From contig JACQWR010000028.1 in the NCBI GenBank assembly GCA_016209105.1, positions 62,001-126,000 on the forward strand: 64,000 nucleotides of DNA. Direction: 5' to 3'. Source of the DNA: Deltaproteobacteria bacterium (GTDB lineage Bacteria; Desulfobacterota; Syntrophia; Syntrophales; JACQWR01). Both the position numbers and the translations under genes were made by a program. A model generated the notes under the pieces. It was given only the letters and a program-made list of their open reading frames with translations. It was not told the DNA's origin and ran no database searches. Below are positions 56,970-64,000 of this stretch, in pieces (position 1 is the stretch's first letter; every line of letters starts with the position of its first letter).

Positions 56970-58010
56970 TTAATCTGCCCGTCCTGCAGAGATTCTGTTC
57001 CTAACTGTTTCCCAAACCTGCTCAACGGTGATCTCTTTCATGCACTCTTTCGTCTTGCACTTTTTCTTAAAGCAGGGACTGCAGGGAAGGTCCCTGCGGA
57101 TGATTGTATGACCCTCGCCGTAAGGGCCGGTGCGGGCAGGGGCGGTGGGGCCAAAAAGGGCGATGACAGGGGTGCCCACTGCGGCAGCAAGGTGCATGGG
57201 GCCCGTGTCCGTCGTGATTACAAGTCGCGCCTGTTTGTAGAGCCATGCCAGATCCTTCAGCGTTGTCTCACCGCCCAGGTTAACCGAGGGCCGCTTCATC
57301 AGTGCCTGTATCTCTTCCAACTCCTTTTTCCCGCTTCCCGTGAAGACGACATCGAGACCGGATTCCTCGTGTATCCGGTCGCAGAGCCGGGAAAAGTTTT
57401 TGTTTTCCCAGAGCTTGGTTTCCCAGAGCGCCACCGGGTTAACGGCCACAAAACCTGCTCGCGGATCAATCTGATGGGCATTGAGCAGTTTTTCAACGCG
57501 GGTGCGGTTTTCCTCTTTTATGGGGACCAAAAATTTCGTCTTTATTTCGCCGGCGCCGAGGTGACGGGGGAAATCAAGGTAGCGATCCACGGCGTGCTTG
57601 TTCATGTCCTCGGGGATCTTTTCGTTCAGAAAAATGCCGCTCATTTCCTGCATGCTGTTATAGCCCAGTTTTCTCTTGCCGCCGCTGAGACCGACAATCA
57701 CCGCGCTTTTGAGGAGCCCGTGGAAGTCGATCACTAGGTCGTAGCGCCGCTCACGAAGAGACTTCACAAAGACCGCCATCTCCAACAGTGGCCAAATAAT
57801 ACGGCCGCGCTTCATCTCTTTGATCCAGGAGGTGCGATGCGAGACGAGCACACGGTCGAGCAGGGGATGGTCCTTAATGAGGTCGGCGGACATCTCTTCC
57901 ACGACCCAGGTGATATGGGCTTTGGGGTAGAGCTTGCGCAGAGCTGTCAGCGACGGCAGGGTGTGGATGACGTCGCCGATAGCGCTCAGTTTTACGATAA
58001 GGATGTTCAT
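56970..58010 (-). CDS. waaC: LPS heptosyltransferase, WaaC-like (GT9)
   Basis: Adds heptose to the LPS core, 346 residues. GT9 landmarks: NILIVKLSAIGDVIHTLPSL at the N-terminus, DLVIDFHGLLKSAVI, and the ADP-heptose site TDTGPMHLAAAVGTPVIALFGPT (in pieces; DTGPMHLAAA). It ends with a CSPCF...CMKE cysteine cluster seen in many such enzymes. ATG 58010 overlaps the gmhB stop (ATGA). It is the last gene of the lpxB-to-waaC run. The exact acceptor (HepI or another) is inferred. Confidence 0.88.
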   Translation of the reverse strand: MNILIVKLSAIGDVIHTLPSLTALRKLYPKAHITWVVEEMSADLIKDHPLLDRVLVSHRTSWIKEMKRGRIIWPLLEMAVFVKSLRERRYDLVIDFHGLLKSAVIVGLSGGKRKLGYNSMQEMSGIFLNEKIPEDMNKHAVDRYLDFPRHLGAGEIKTKFLVPIKEENRTRVEKLLNAHQIDPRAGFVAVNPVALWETKLWENKNFSRLCDRIHEESGLDVVFTGSGKKELEEIQALMKRPSVNLGGETTLKDLAWLYKQARLVITTDTGPMHLAAAVGTPVIALFGPTAPARTGPYGEGHTIIRRDLPCSPCFKKKCKTKECMKEITVEQVWETVRNRISAGRAD

Positions 58011-58597
58011 TTCTGGTAATCCGTCATGATCCACCGAACGGCGTCAAAAATGTCCGCGGCAACGTGTACTGGGGCGGCGCCGGAGCCGTTAGGGAGAGGG
58101 GCGCTCATATTCCCGCCGTAGCCGGTTCTAACCAGTATCCCTCTGGTTCCCGCTCTGGATGCCGTTTCCATGTCCCTGAGCGTGTCTCCGATCATGTAGG
58201 AACGGGTTAGGTCAATATCCAGCTCACGAGCAGCCTGATGCAGCATGCCGGCCTCAGGCTTTCTGCAGGCACAGGTTTGCAGATAAATCCCTTTTCCTTC
58301 CGTGGGGTGATGGGGGCAGTAGTAGAACCTATCAATAAAGGCGCCTTCCCTTGCCAGTATTTTGCTGATCATGTCATGCGTCGCCAAAACCAGTTCTTCG
58401 TCGAAATAGCCCTTCGCCACGCCAGCCTGGTTGGTGATGACTACAGCCTTCATGCCGCTTTCGTTTATTATTTTGATCGCTTCCGCGGCGCCGGGTAGAA
58501 TGACGAGCCGTTCAAGGCTGTCGAGGTACCCTACTTCCTCGTTGATTGTTCCGTCGCGGTCAAGAAAAACAGCCCGGTTCCTTTTTATCTCCCGCAT
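58007..58597 (-). CDS. gmhB: D-glycero-beta-D-manno-heptose 1,7-bisphosphate 7-phosphatase
   Basis: HAD-type phosphatase in the ADP-heptose route, 196 residues. The nucleophile and general acid are Asp13 and Asp15 in FLDRDGTIN; VITNQAGVAKGYF and YMIGDTLRDMETA are HAD motifs 2 and 4. The zinc loop is CPHHP...CACRKP. ATG 58597 follows AAAGGA and lies inside the waaF 3' end (13-bp overlap). An in-frame start 54 bp earlier would add an Arg-rich tail and is rejected. Confidence 0.93.
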   Translation of the reverse strand: MREIKRNRAVFLDRDGTINEEVGYLDSLERLVILPGAAEAIKIINESGMKAVVITNQAGVAKGYFDEELVLATHDMISKILAREGAFIDRFYYCPHHPTEGKGIYLQTCACRKPEAGMLHQAARELDIDLTRSYMIGDTLRDMETASRAGTRGILVRTGYGGNMSAPLPNGSGAAPVHVAADIFDAVRWIMTDYQK

Positions 58598-59646
58598 AGG
58601 AGTCCTTTCGCGGCGGCGGCGACGTCGCTCACGGTTATCATGTCCATGCATTTGAAATCACCGGGGCATGTCTCCCTGAGGCAGGGGCTGCATTCAATAT
58701 TCTTTCGGACAATCACGATCTTTTCCCCTATGGGGGAGGTCGTGACGGCGTTCGTTGATCCGAATATGGCGACTGTGGGAATCCCCAGCGCGGCGGCGAC
58801 ATGCATCAGGCCGGAGTCATTGGAAATGAAGAGGTCACAGCGCGAGATAAGGGCAATGGCCTCTTTTAGGCCGGTTTTCCCGGCAAGGTTGATGAGGTTG
58901 TGCATGGCGTTTCGCTTAACCGCGCCCGTACTGTCGCGGTCAGCCGCACTGCCGAAGAGGAGGACCTGGCCGACCAGATCGTCAATCAGCCGGTCCGCGA
59001 CGGCGGCAAACCGCTCAGGATACCACTTCTTGGCTGGACCATAAGTGGCGCCCGGCGCGATCCCGATGAGGGGGCGCTGTCCCGCGATACCGTAGGATGC
59101 CAGGATGCCGTCCGCCAACGCGGCGTAATCGTTCCCCGGCCTCAGGCGGAGTGCACGCCCCGCGTCACGGCAGCCCAGGGATTGTACCATCTCCCGGTAG
59201 TAGTCCACCTGATGCACCTTCCTGATCTCTTCGGTGCGCTGTACGGAATGCGTGAGCAGGAAGCCCCTGCCGTCGGAATTGTATCCGGCCCGAATGGGTA
59301 TGCGGGCAAGGCAGGCAATGATCGCGGCCTCAATGGCGTTTTGCAGGAGGATTGCCATATGAAAACCATTTTGCTTCAATTCCGAGGCCAACCGGAACTT
59401 ACCGATGACGCCGGCATGGAAGCCGGGGCTCTGCAAGAGCATGACGTTGTCGATGTCAGGAGAAAGCCGGTAAAGGTCGGCAACCCACGGCTTGGCAAGG
59501 AGGGATATCCATGCGCCGGGATAGGTACTCCTGATGGCGGCAAGGGCGGGGAACGTCATGACGGCGTCGCCGATCCAGTTTGTGCCCCTGATGAGAATTT
59601 TCTCCACACCCGTGAGGGGGATTTGTTTTGATTCTCGTACGTTCAT
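58585..59646 (-). CDS. waaF: LPS heptosyltransferase II
   Basis: GT9 enzyme adding the second heptose, 353 residues. It shows ILIRGTNWIGDAVMTFPAL, IGIAPGATYGPAKKWYPERFA and SNDSGLMHVAAALGIPTVAIFGST (in pieces), all typical of WaaF, plus a C-terminal CSPCLRETC cluster. ATG 59646 lies two bases after the stop of the acyltransferase; an earlier in-frame start would overlap that gene. Confidence 0.92.
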   Translation of the reverse strand: MNVRESKQIPLTGVEKILIRGTNWIGDAVMTFPALAAIRSTYPGAWISLLAKPWVADLYRLSPDIDNVMLLQSPGFHAGVIGKFRLASELKQNGFHMAILLQNAIEAAIIACLARIPIRAGYNSDGRGFLLTHSVQRTEEIRKVHQVDYYREMVQSLGCRDAGRALRLRPGNDYAALADGILASYGIAGQRPLIGIAPGATYGPAKKWYPERFAAVADRLIDDLVGQVLLFGSAADRDSTGAVKRNAMHNLINLAGKTGLKEAIALISRCDLFISNDSGLMHVAAALGIPTVAIFGSTNAVTTSPIGEKIVIVRKNIECSPCLRETCPGDFKCMDMITVSDVAAAAKGLLCGR

Positions 59647-59648
59647 AA

Positions 59649-60554
59649 TTACTCGGCCTGACAGGGTTTGGTCTTCCAGCGCTGGTGGAGCCAGAGCCAC
59701 TGGTCGGGATATTTTCTGATTATGTCTTCGATGATTTCGGTGAATTTCTGCGTGTTGGCAACGATATCCGCCCGCATGTCGCCCGTGCGGATAATCTCCA
59801 CCTCTTCGCCGAGGACCATGCGATAACGACCGTCTTTCTGGCGGTACATGAAGGTCGGGATTACCGGCGCTTCCGTATTGAGGGCAAGAAGGGCAATGCC
59901 GTCCGTAGTGCAGGCGGGCCTGCCGAAGAAATCCACGAAAATCCCCTCCCGCGCGGCGACATTCTGGTCCATGAGAATACCGATGCTTTCGTTTCTGGCG
60001 AGAGAGCGGAACATCTTCAACGTGGCGCGTTCCTTCGGGAGGGGTGTATTACCCGTGGAGGCCCGCACCCGGCTAATCAGATTCTCCAGGATCGCGCTGT
60101 CAAAAGGCCGATAGATGACCATCATGGGCTGGACAAGGAGGGAGATCAGGGCCGCGCCGTATTCCCAGTTTCCGAAATGGGCGCTCATGATGAGCAGCCC
60201 CTTGTTCTTTTCCAGCGCCCTGGTGCAGTTTTCCAGCCCCTCGATTTCGGCGATGAAGGAAGGATCTAATTTCCGCAGAGAGGGGATCTCGAAGAACTCC
60301 GCGGCCACAATGGCAAGATGGTGATAAACCTTCCGGGTGAGGGCGACAATCTCCGTCATCCCCTTCTCCGGGAAGGCGCACTGGAGATTGTGAATCGCGA
60401 TCAGCCGCTGCCGAGGCGAGAGATAATAAAATAGCCGTGCCAGGGCTCTGAAGAGGCCTTTGCGAGTGGCAAGGGGAATGGCAACGATAATGCCTAAAAT
60501 GATTTTCGCCAGGGTTGTTTTTTCCACGAGAGGGTTATTACATACTTTTTCCAA
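59649..60554 (-). CDS. lpxL: Lipid A late acyltransferase (LpxL/HtrB family)
   Basis: Adds a secondary acyl chain to lipid A. 301 residues with an N-terminal hydrophobic helix (AKIILGIIVAIPLAT), the catalytic HX4E motif HFGNWE (126-131), GILMDQNVAAREGIFVDFFG and the C-terminal QWLWLHQRWKT. TTG 60554 is the only start near the previous stop and lies after ATAGGA; a GTG ten codons later is possible. Only one such enzyme is seen, so chain number is unknown. Confidence 0.9.
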   Translation of the reverse strand: MEKVCNNPLVEKTTLAKIILGIIVAIPLATRKGLFRALARLFYYLSPRQRLIAIHNLQCAFPEKGMTEIVALTRKVYHHLAIVAAEFFEIPSLRKLDPSFIAEIEGLENCTRALEKNKGLLIMSAHFGNWEYGAALISLLVQPMMVIYRPFDSAILENLISRVRASTGNTPLPKERATLKMFRSLARNESIGILMDQNVAAREGIFVDFFGRPACTTDGIALLALNTEAPVIPTFMYRQKDGRYRMVLGEEVEIIRTGDMRADIVANTQKFTEIIEDIIRKYPDQWLWLHQRWKTKPCQAE

Positions 60555-60559
60555 AAATC

Positions 60560-61651
60560 CTATTTCAATTTCTTCAGAATGAACTCCGCAAAATCATTGC
60601 GGGAGGGCAGGATATCCATTTCCACGCGCAGCAGAAACAGTTCCTGAAGAAACGAGGGGTAATTCACCAGTTTCATCCCATCTTTCTCCGTGGTTGTCAG
60701 GATAGCTGCAGCGGAAGCGGCGTACGCCTTTCGGATATTCTCGATATCGGCGTCGGCATAGGGATGATGGTCGGGAAAGGTTCGGAAGAAAACGATTTCT
60801 CCGCCCAGCGACTCCAGCGTGTCCCGAAATGACGCCGGGTTCGCAATGCCGGCGAAGGCGCAGATCTTTTTGCCTTTGAGCGATTCCGGCGGCTCACTAG
60901 GGCCATTCCCGCCGCGCAGCAGGGCGGTGGGCCGGTAGTATCCGAGGAATTGAGTTGCTGACGGCAGAGTCTGGGCGGCAGGGGGATCAGGGCTCGTATC
61001 GGTGCCGGTAAGCACGAGAATATCAGCCCTTTTCAGGGCGGTCACCGGCTCGCGAAGGGGGCCGCGGGGAAGCAGGTACCCGTTCCCGAAGGGCCTTCTG
61101 TTTTGGAGAAGAACAATATCCAGGTTACGGGAAAGGCGGCGGTGCTGGAAGGCGTCGTCCAGAATCAGGACATCAGCCCCCAGTTCCCGGATCGCATACT
61201 GTCCTGTTCTGATTCTGTCCGCTCCGACAATAACGGGAATGCCCTTGAGAGATCGTGCGATAAGCAGCGGTTCGTCGCCCGCTTCGGCAGCGGTCGCCAG
61301 CACGCGGGTCCTGTCAGAGACGACACACAGTGGATAACAGGTCTTGCCGCCATAGCCGCGGGAAAGGACTGCGGGCTTGTACCCCCTCTCCGTGAGCAGT
61401 TTTGCCAACATGATCGTGAGCGGCGTCTTTCCCGTTCCGCCCACGGTGATGTTTCCAATGCTGATGACGGGGCAGGGGAGCCCGATTTGTCTGAGCAAGC
61501 CCCGGTCATACAAGAGATTCCTGAGAAAAACAGCGGCATGAAAAGGCAGGGCGGCAAGCGCCAGGAAGGGAATGAGCAGAATGTCGGCAAGAGCGCCTGT
61601 TCGGGGTTTTCCCGCCCATATGCGGGGAAGAATGGTGCGAAAATTCAGCAT
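60560..61651 (-). CDS. lpxK: Tetraacyldisaccharide 4'-kinase
   Basis: Phosphorylates the 4' position of the lipid A disaccharide at the inner membrane. 363 residues. An N-terminal membrane helix (about 22-46) is followed by the P-loop GNITVGGTGKTPLT (GGTGKT at 71-76), LSRGYGG, VGADR and DDAFQHRRL, the kinase's Walker B-like site. It is placed between msbA and lpxL in one - strand operon. Confidence 0.95.
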   Translation of the reverse strand: MLNFRTILPRIWAGKPRTGALADILLIPFLALAALPFHAAVFLRNLLYDRGLLRQIGLPCPVISIGNITVGGTGKTPLTIMLAKLLTERGYKPAVLSRGYGGKTCYPLCVVSDRTRVLATAAEAGDEPLLIARSLKGIPVIVGADRIRTGQYAIRELGADVLILDDAFQHRRLSRNLDIVLLQNRRPFGNGYLLPRGPLREPVTALKRADILVLTGTDTSPDPPAAQTLPSATQFLGYYRPTALLRGGNGPSEPPESLKGKKICAFAGIANPASFRDTLESLGGEIVFFRTFPDHHPYADADIENIRKAYAASAAAILTTTEKDGMKLVNYPSFLQELFLLRVEMDILPSRNDFAEFILKKLK

Positions 61652-61675
61652 ATGATAACGCGTTCCCGATTCCGG

Positions 61676-63433
61676 TCAAAGGGGATTTTTTGCATCGTTC
61701 TTGCCATTTTGCCCTTCGTCCTTGAACTGCAACTGGTAGAGACGGGCATACTCCCCGTTTTTTGCGAGAAGCGATTCGTGGGTGCCCTCTTCGATGATCT
61801 CGCCGTTTACAATCACGATGATCCGGTCGGCATTGCGTATGGTGGAGAGGCGGTGGGCGATCATGAGGGTCGTCCTGCCCTTCATGAGGTTCTCCAGTGC
61901 TCCCTGCACCTCAATTTCCGCTTCCGTATCGAGGGAAGAGGTAGCCTCGTCGAGGATCAGGATGGGTGCGTTCTTGAGGAGCGCCCGGGCGATGGAAATG
62001 CGTTGGCGTTCTCCTCCGGAGAGTTTCGTGCCCTGTTCTCCGATTATCGTGTCATATCCCTTGGGCAGATTCATGATGAAGTCGTGGGCATTTGCCGCCA
62101 TGGACGCCCGGACGATGTCGTCGTCGGACTTTTTAATGTCCCCGTAGGCGATGTTGTTTTTTACCGTGTCGTTGAAAAGAATGGTTTGCTGGGTGACGAT
62201 GCCGATCTGTGCGCGCAGGGACTCAACGGTGACGTTGCGGATATCGTGGCCGTCAATCTGAATTGCGCCGCTTGTCACGTCATAGAAGCGCGGGATCAGG
62301 TTCACGAGGGTCGTCTTTCCGCCGCCGCTCATCCCCACAAAGGCTACCGCTTCTCCGGCCCTGATGGAAAGGTTGATGTTTTTGAGGACAGGCGTGTCTT
62401 CGTAGCGAAAGGAGACATTCTTCATGGCGATTCCCGTCCTGATTCGGGGGAGGGTGACGGCATTTTCAGCGCTTTTTATCTCGGGAACCATATCAATGAT
62501 CTCGAAAACTCGCTCGGCGCCGGCAATGCCCTGCTGGATGGTGTTGTTGACGTTGGTCAGCCGCTTCACGGGTTCGTAGAGCATGATCAGCGCCGTGAGG
62601 AAGGAAAAGAAGGTGCCGGGCGTGGAGTAGCCCTGGATGACCTGGTACCCGCCGTAGAAAACGATGGCAGCGATGCCGATTCCCCCGAGAAACTCCATGA
62701 AGGGACTGGATACGGCGCTGATGGAGACGGATTTCATGGCGAGCCGGAAGAGGTGCTCATTTTCGCCGGCGAATCGTCTGCTCTCGTAGCGCTCCATGCC
62801 GAAGGCCTTGACGATGCGCGTCCCCGAGATGGTTTCCTGCAGGATCGTGGCAAGGCTCCCCCAGGTTACCTGGGTGCGGGTGGCCACCTTCCGCATTTTC
62901 TGACCGAACTTGGCAATGGGATAGATGGTGAGGGGAAAGACAAACATCGCGATAATGGCCAGCTGCCAGTCCCGGTAAAAGATGACGAAGACGAGGCCCA
63001 AGAGGGTGAACGAATCCTTGAGGAGGCTCGTGACGGCCTCCGACACGGTTCCCTGGATGTAGCCCACGTCGTTCGTGATGCGGGACATCAATATCCCCGT
63101 GGGGTTTTTCGTGAAGAAGGAGAGCGACTGCATCTGGATTCTGTCGTAGAGCGTGTTGCGCATGTCCGCAACGACGCGCTGTCCGATGAAACTCATGAGT
63201 ATGGTCTGGGCATAGCTGCATATTCCTTTGAGCAGGTAGATGCCGATCACGGCAAGCGGGATGAACTTCAGCATGGAAGCGTTTTTTTTCAGGAATATTT
63301 CATCGAGGGCGGGCTTAACGAGGAAGGCCAAGGCAGAGGTAGACGCGCCGACCACGAGCATGCAGAGCATGGCGAGAAGGAACTTTGGCATATGAGGTTT
63401 GGACAGCCTCAGGAGCCGCTTGAATATTTCCAT
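61676..63433 (-). CDS. msbA: Lipid A export ATP-binding/permease protein MsbA
   Basis: Homodimeric ABC flippase for lipid A-core, 585 residues. The membrane half (about 1-315, six helices) shows MRNTLYDRIQMQSLSFFTKNPTG. The ATPase half has Walker A GMSGGGKTT (about residue 370), signature LSGGERQRISIARALLK, Walker B ILILDEATSSLD and switch His in IAHRLSTI. The first Walker glycine loop reads GMSGGGKTT instead of GRSGSGKST. It precedes lpxK. A 795-codon open frame on the other strand here is a shadow. Confidence 0.94.
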   Translation of the reverse strand: MEIFKRLLRLSKPHMPKFLLAMLCMLVVGASTSALAFLVKPALDEIFLKKNASMLKFIPLAVIGIYLLKGICSYAQTILMSFIGQRVVADMRNTLYDRIQMQSLSFFTKNPTGILMSRITNDVGYIQGTVSEAVTSLLKDSFTLLGLVFVIFYRDWQLAIIAMFVFPLTIYPIAKFGQKMRKVATRTQVTWGSLATILQETISGTRIVKAFGMERYESRRFAGENEHLFRLAMKSVSISAVSSPFMEFLGGIGIAAIVFYGGYQVIQGYSTPGTFFSFLTALIMLYEPVKRLTNVNNTIQQGIAGAERVFEIIDMVPEIKSAENAVTLPRIRTGIAMKNVSFRYEDTPVLKNINLSIRAGEAVAFVGMSGGGKTTLVNLIPRFYDVTSGAIQIDGHDIRNVTVESLRAQIGIVTQQTILFNDTVKNNIAYGDIKKSDDDIVRASMAANAHDFIMNLPKGYDTIIGEQGTKLSGGERQRISIARALLKNAPILILDEATSSLDTEAEIEVQGALENLMKGRTTLMIAHRLSTIRNADRIIVIVNGEIIEEGTHESLLAKNGEYARLYQLQFKDEGQNGKNDAKNPL

Positions 63434-63522
63434 TTACTTCTCTCCGGGCACCGGGGTAGTTTCCTTGCGGCGCTGGTTCATTCTTCATAAATAGAGACGG
63501 CGGTATTTTTCAAAGCGCCGTC

Positions 63523-64000
63523 CTATGCGGAAGGTCTTTCCTTTTGTGACATCATGCCAAGCGCGATCGCGGCGGCCCGCGCAGCGGCGCCGGGTTTGCC
63601 CAGTTTTTCTCGGATGTTGCCAAGGTCGTTTTTGATCGTTTCCATTTTGGCAGGGTCGGCCAGAATGGCGTTCATCTCCGCGGCCAGCCGTTCCGAGGTG
63701 GCCTCCCCCTGTATCAACTCCGGCACAATGGTCTTTCCGGCAATAATATTCACCAAGCCGATGTTTTTTACCCGGATGATCATTCGAGCGATAGCGTAGG
63801 TGAGGGGCGACATTTTATAAATGATTACCATGGGGGTATTGAGGAGCGCCGTCTCAAGGGTTGCCGTACCTGAAGCCACCATGGCGACATCGGCAGACGC
63901 AATGGCGTCGTAGATGTTTTCCGGCACAATTTTGACCGGCACGCGGTGCCGGCCGATGATCTGCTCGACAGAGGCGGCATCGAGCGTGCTGGCCAGGGGA
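63523..64000 (-). CDS. lpxB: Lipid-A-disaccharide synthase, C-terminal part
   Basis: Joins UDP-2,3-diacylglucosamine and lipid X to the lipid A disaccharide. The gene runs off the right edge of the window: the frame stays open to base 64000 (ending upstream with LASTLDAASVEQIIGRHR). The visible part carries ASADVAMVASGTATLETALLNTPMVIIYKMSP and KNIGLVNIIAGKTIVPELIQGEAT (in pieces), both LpxB signatures, and a stop at 63523. It is the first visible gene of the lipid A/heptose operon. Confidence 0.93.
   Translation of the reverse strand, partial: PLASTLDAASVEQIIGRHRVPVKIVPENIYDAIASADVAMVASGTATLETALLNTPMVIIYKMSPLTYAIARMIIRVKNIGLVNIIAGKTIVPELIQGEATSERLAAEMNAILADPAKMETIKNDLGNIREKLGKPGAAARAAAIALGMMSQKERPSA

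Noticed and set aside
61103-63490. A 795-codon open frame on the + strand
   Set aside because: Antisense to lpxK and msbA, both of which have full catalytic motifs; the translation looks like reverse-frame coding (His, Asp, Gly rich, no domain).

Overview
The window looks like a chromosomal segment of a Gram-negative anaerobe of the Desulfobacterota (former Deltaproteobacteria), possibly Syntrophus-like. The grounds are the block pgsA / tRNA-Val / thrS-infC-rpmI-rplT-pheS-pheT-ihfA-merR, a PxxKW cysteine-rich protein, an oxygen-sensitive indolepyruvate:ferredoxin oxidoreductase operon, and a complete lipid A/heptose module with LptFG. The phylum is an inference from gene order and protein flavour. 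The genus is a guess.

Layout. 1-8.3 kb: translation genes on the + strand, with infC starting at AUA. 8.4-11.8 kb: a small Cys-rich protein and a short PTS cluster (orphan EIID, HPr, EI). 11.8-17 kb: enolase, smpB, and a tripartite tricarboxylate transporter whose two membrane subunits are fused. 17.0-18.1 kb: a scar zone with a deleted insertion sequence, a second copy of the panC promoter/leader/terminator, and an amidohydrolase pseudogene. 18.1-28.4 kb: an aromatic 2-oxoacid operon (iorAB, two paaK-type ligases, an ACT protein, a complete liv-type ABC importer). 28.6-30 kb: an outer-membrane porin. 30.1-31.6 kb: panC-panD behind a terminator-containing leader. 31.7-35 kb: a DUF502 membrane protein, then metK-ahcY of the methyl cycle. 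35-40.1 kb (- strand): lptF-lptG, then an NRAMP-like carrier with an upstream soluble MgtE-N/CBS protein. 40.4-43.5 kb: pyrR-pyrB-pyrC behind a PyrR attenuator. 43.6-49.8 kb: recO, a large PEPCK/HprK-like P-loop protein, glyQ and glyS. 50-53.5 kb: a universal stress protein, surE, an orphan periplasmic binding protein and a secreted PLD-type nuclease. 53.7-56.9 kb: gmhA-grpE-dnaK. 57-64 kb: lpxB-msbA-lpxK-lpxL-waaF-gmhB-waaC, read right to left and cut at the window end inside lpxB.

Two families of intergenic repeats are scattered through the segment. One is a ~125-140 bp inverted-repeat element with three copies, one of which supplies the ribosome binding site of recO. The other is a family with CCCCG/CGGGG hairpins, two good copies and several decayed ones.

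The observations I rate highest are the NRAMP homologue with altered metal-site motifs (DAGG, APW) encoded next to a soluble MgtE-like sensor, which suggests a magnesium system; the structured panC leader with a covarying helix and a second copy 12.7 kb away; and the orphan ~590-residue PEPCK/HprK-like protein in a genome segment whose HPr keeps the regulatory serine.
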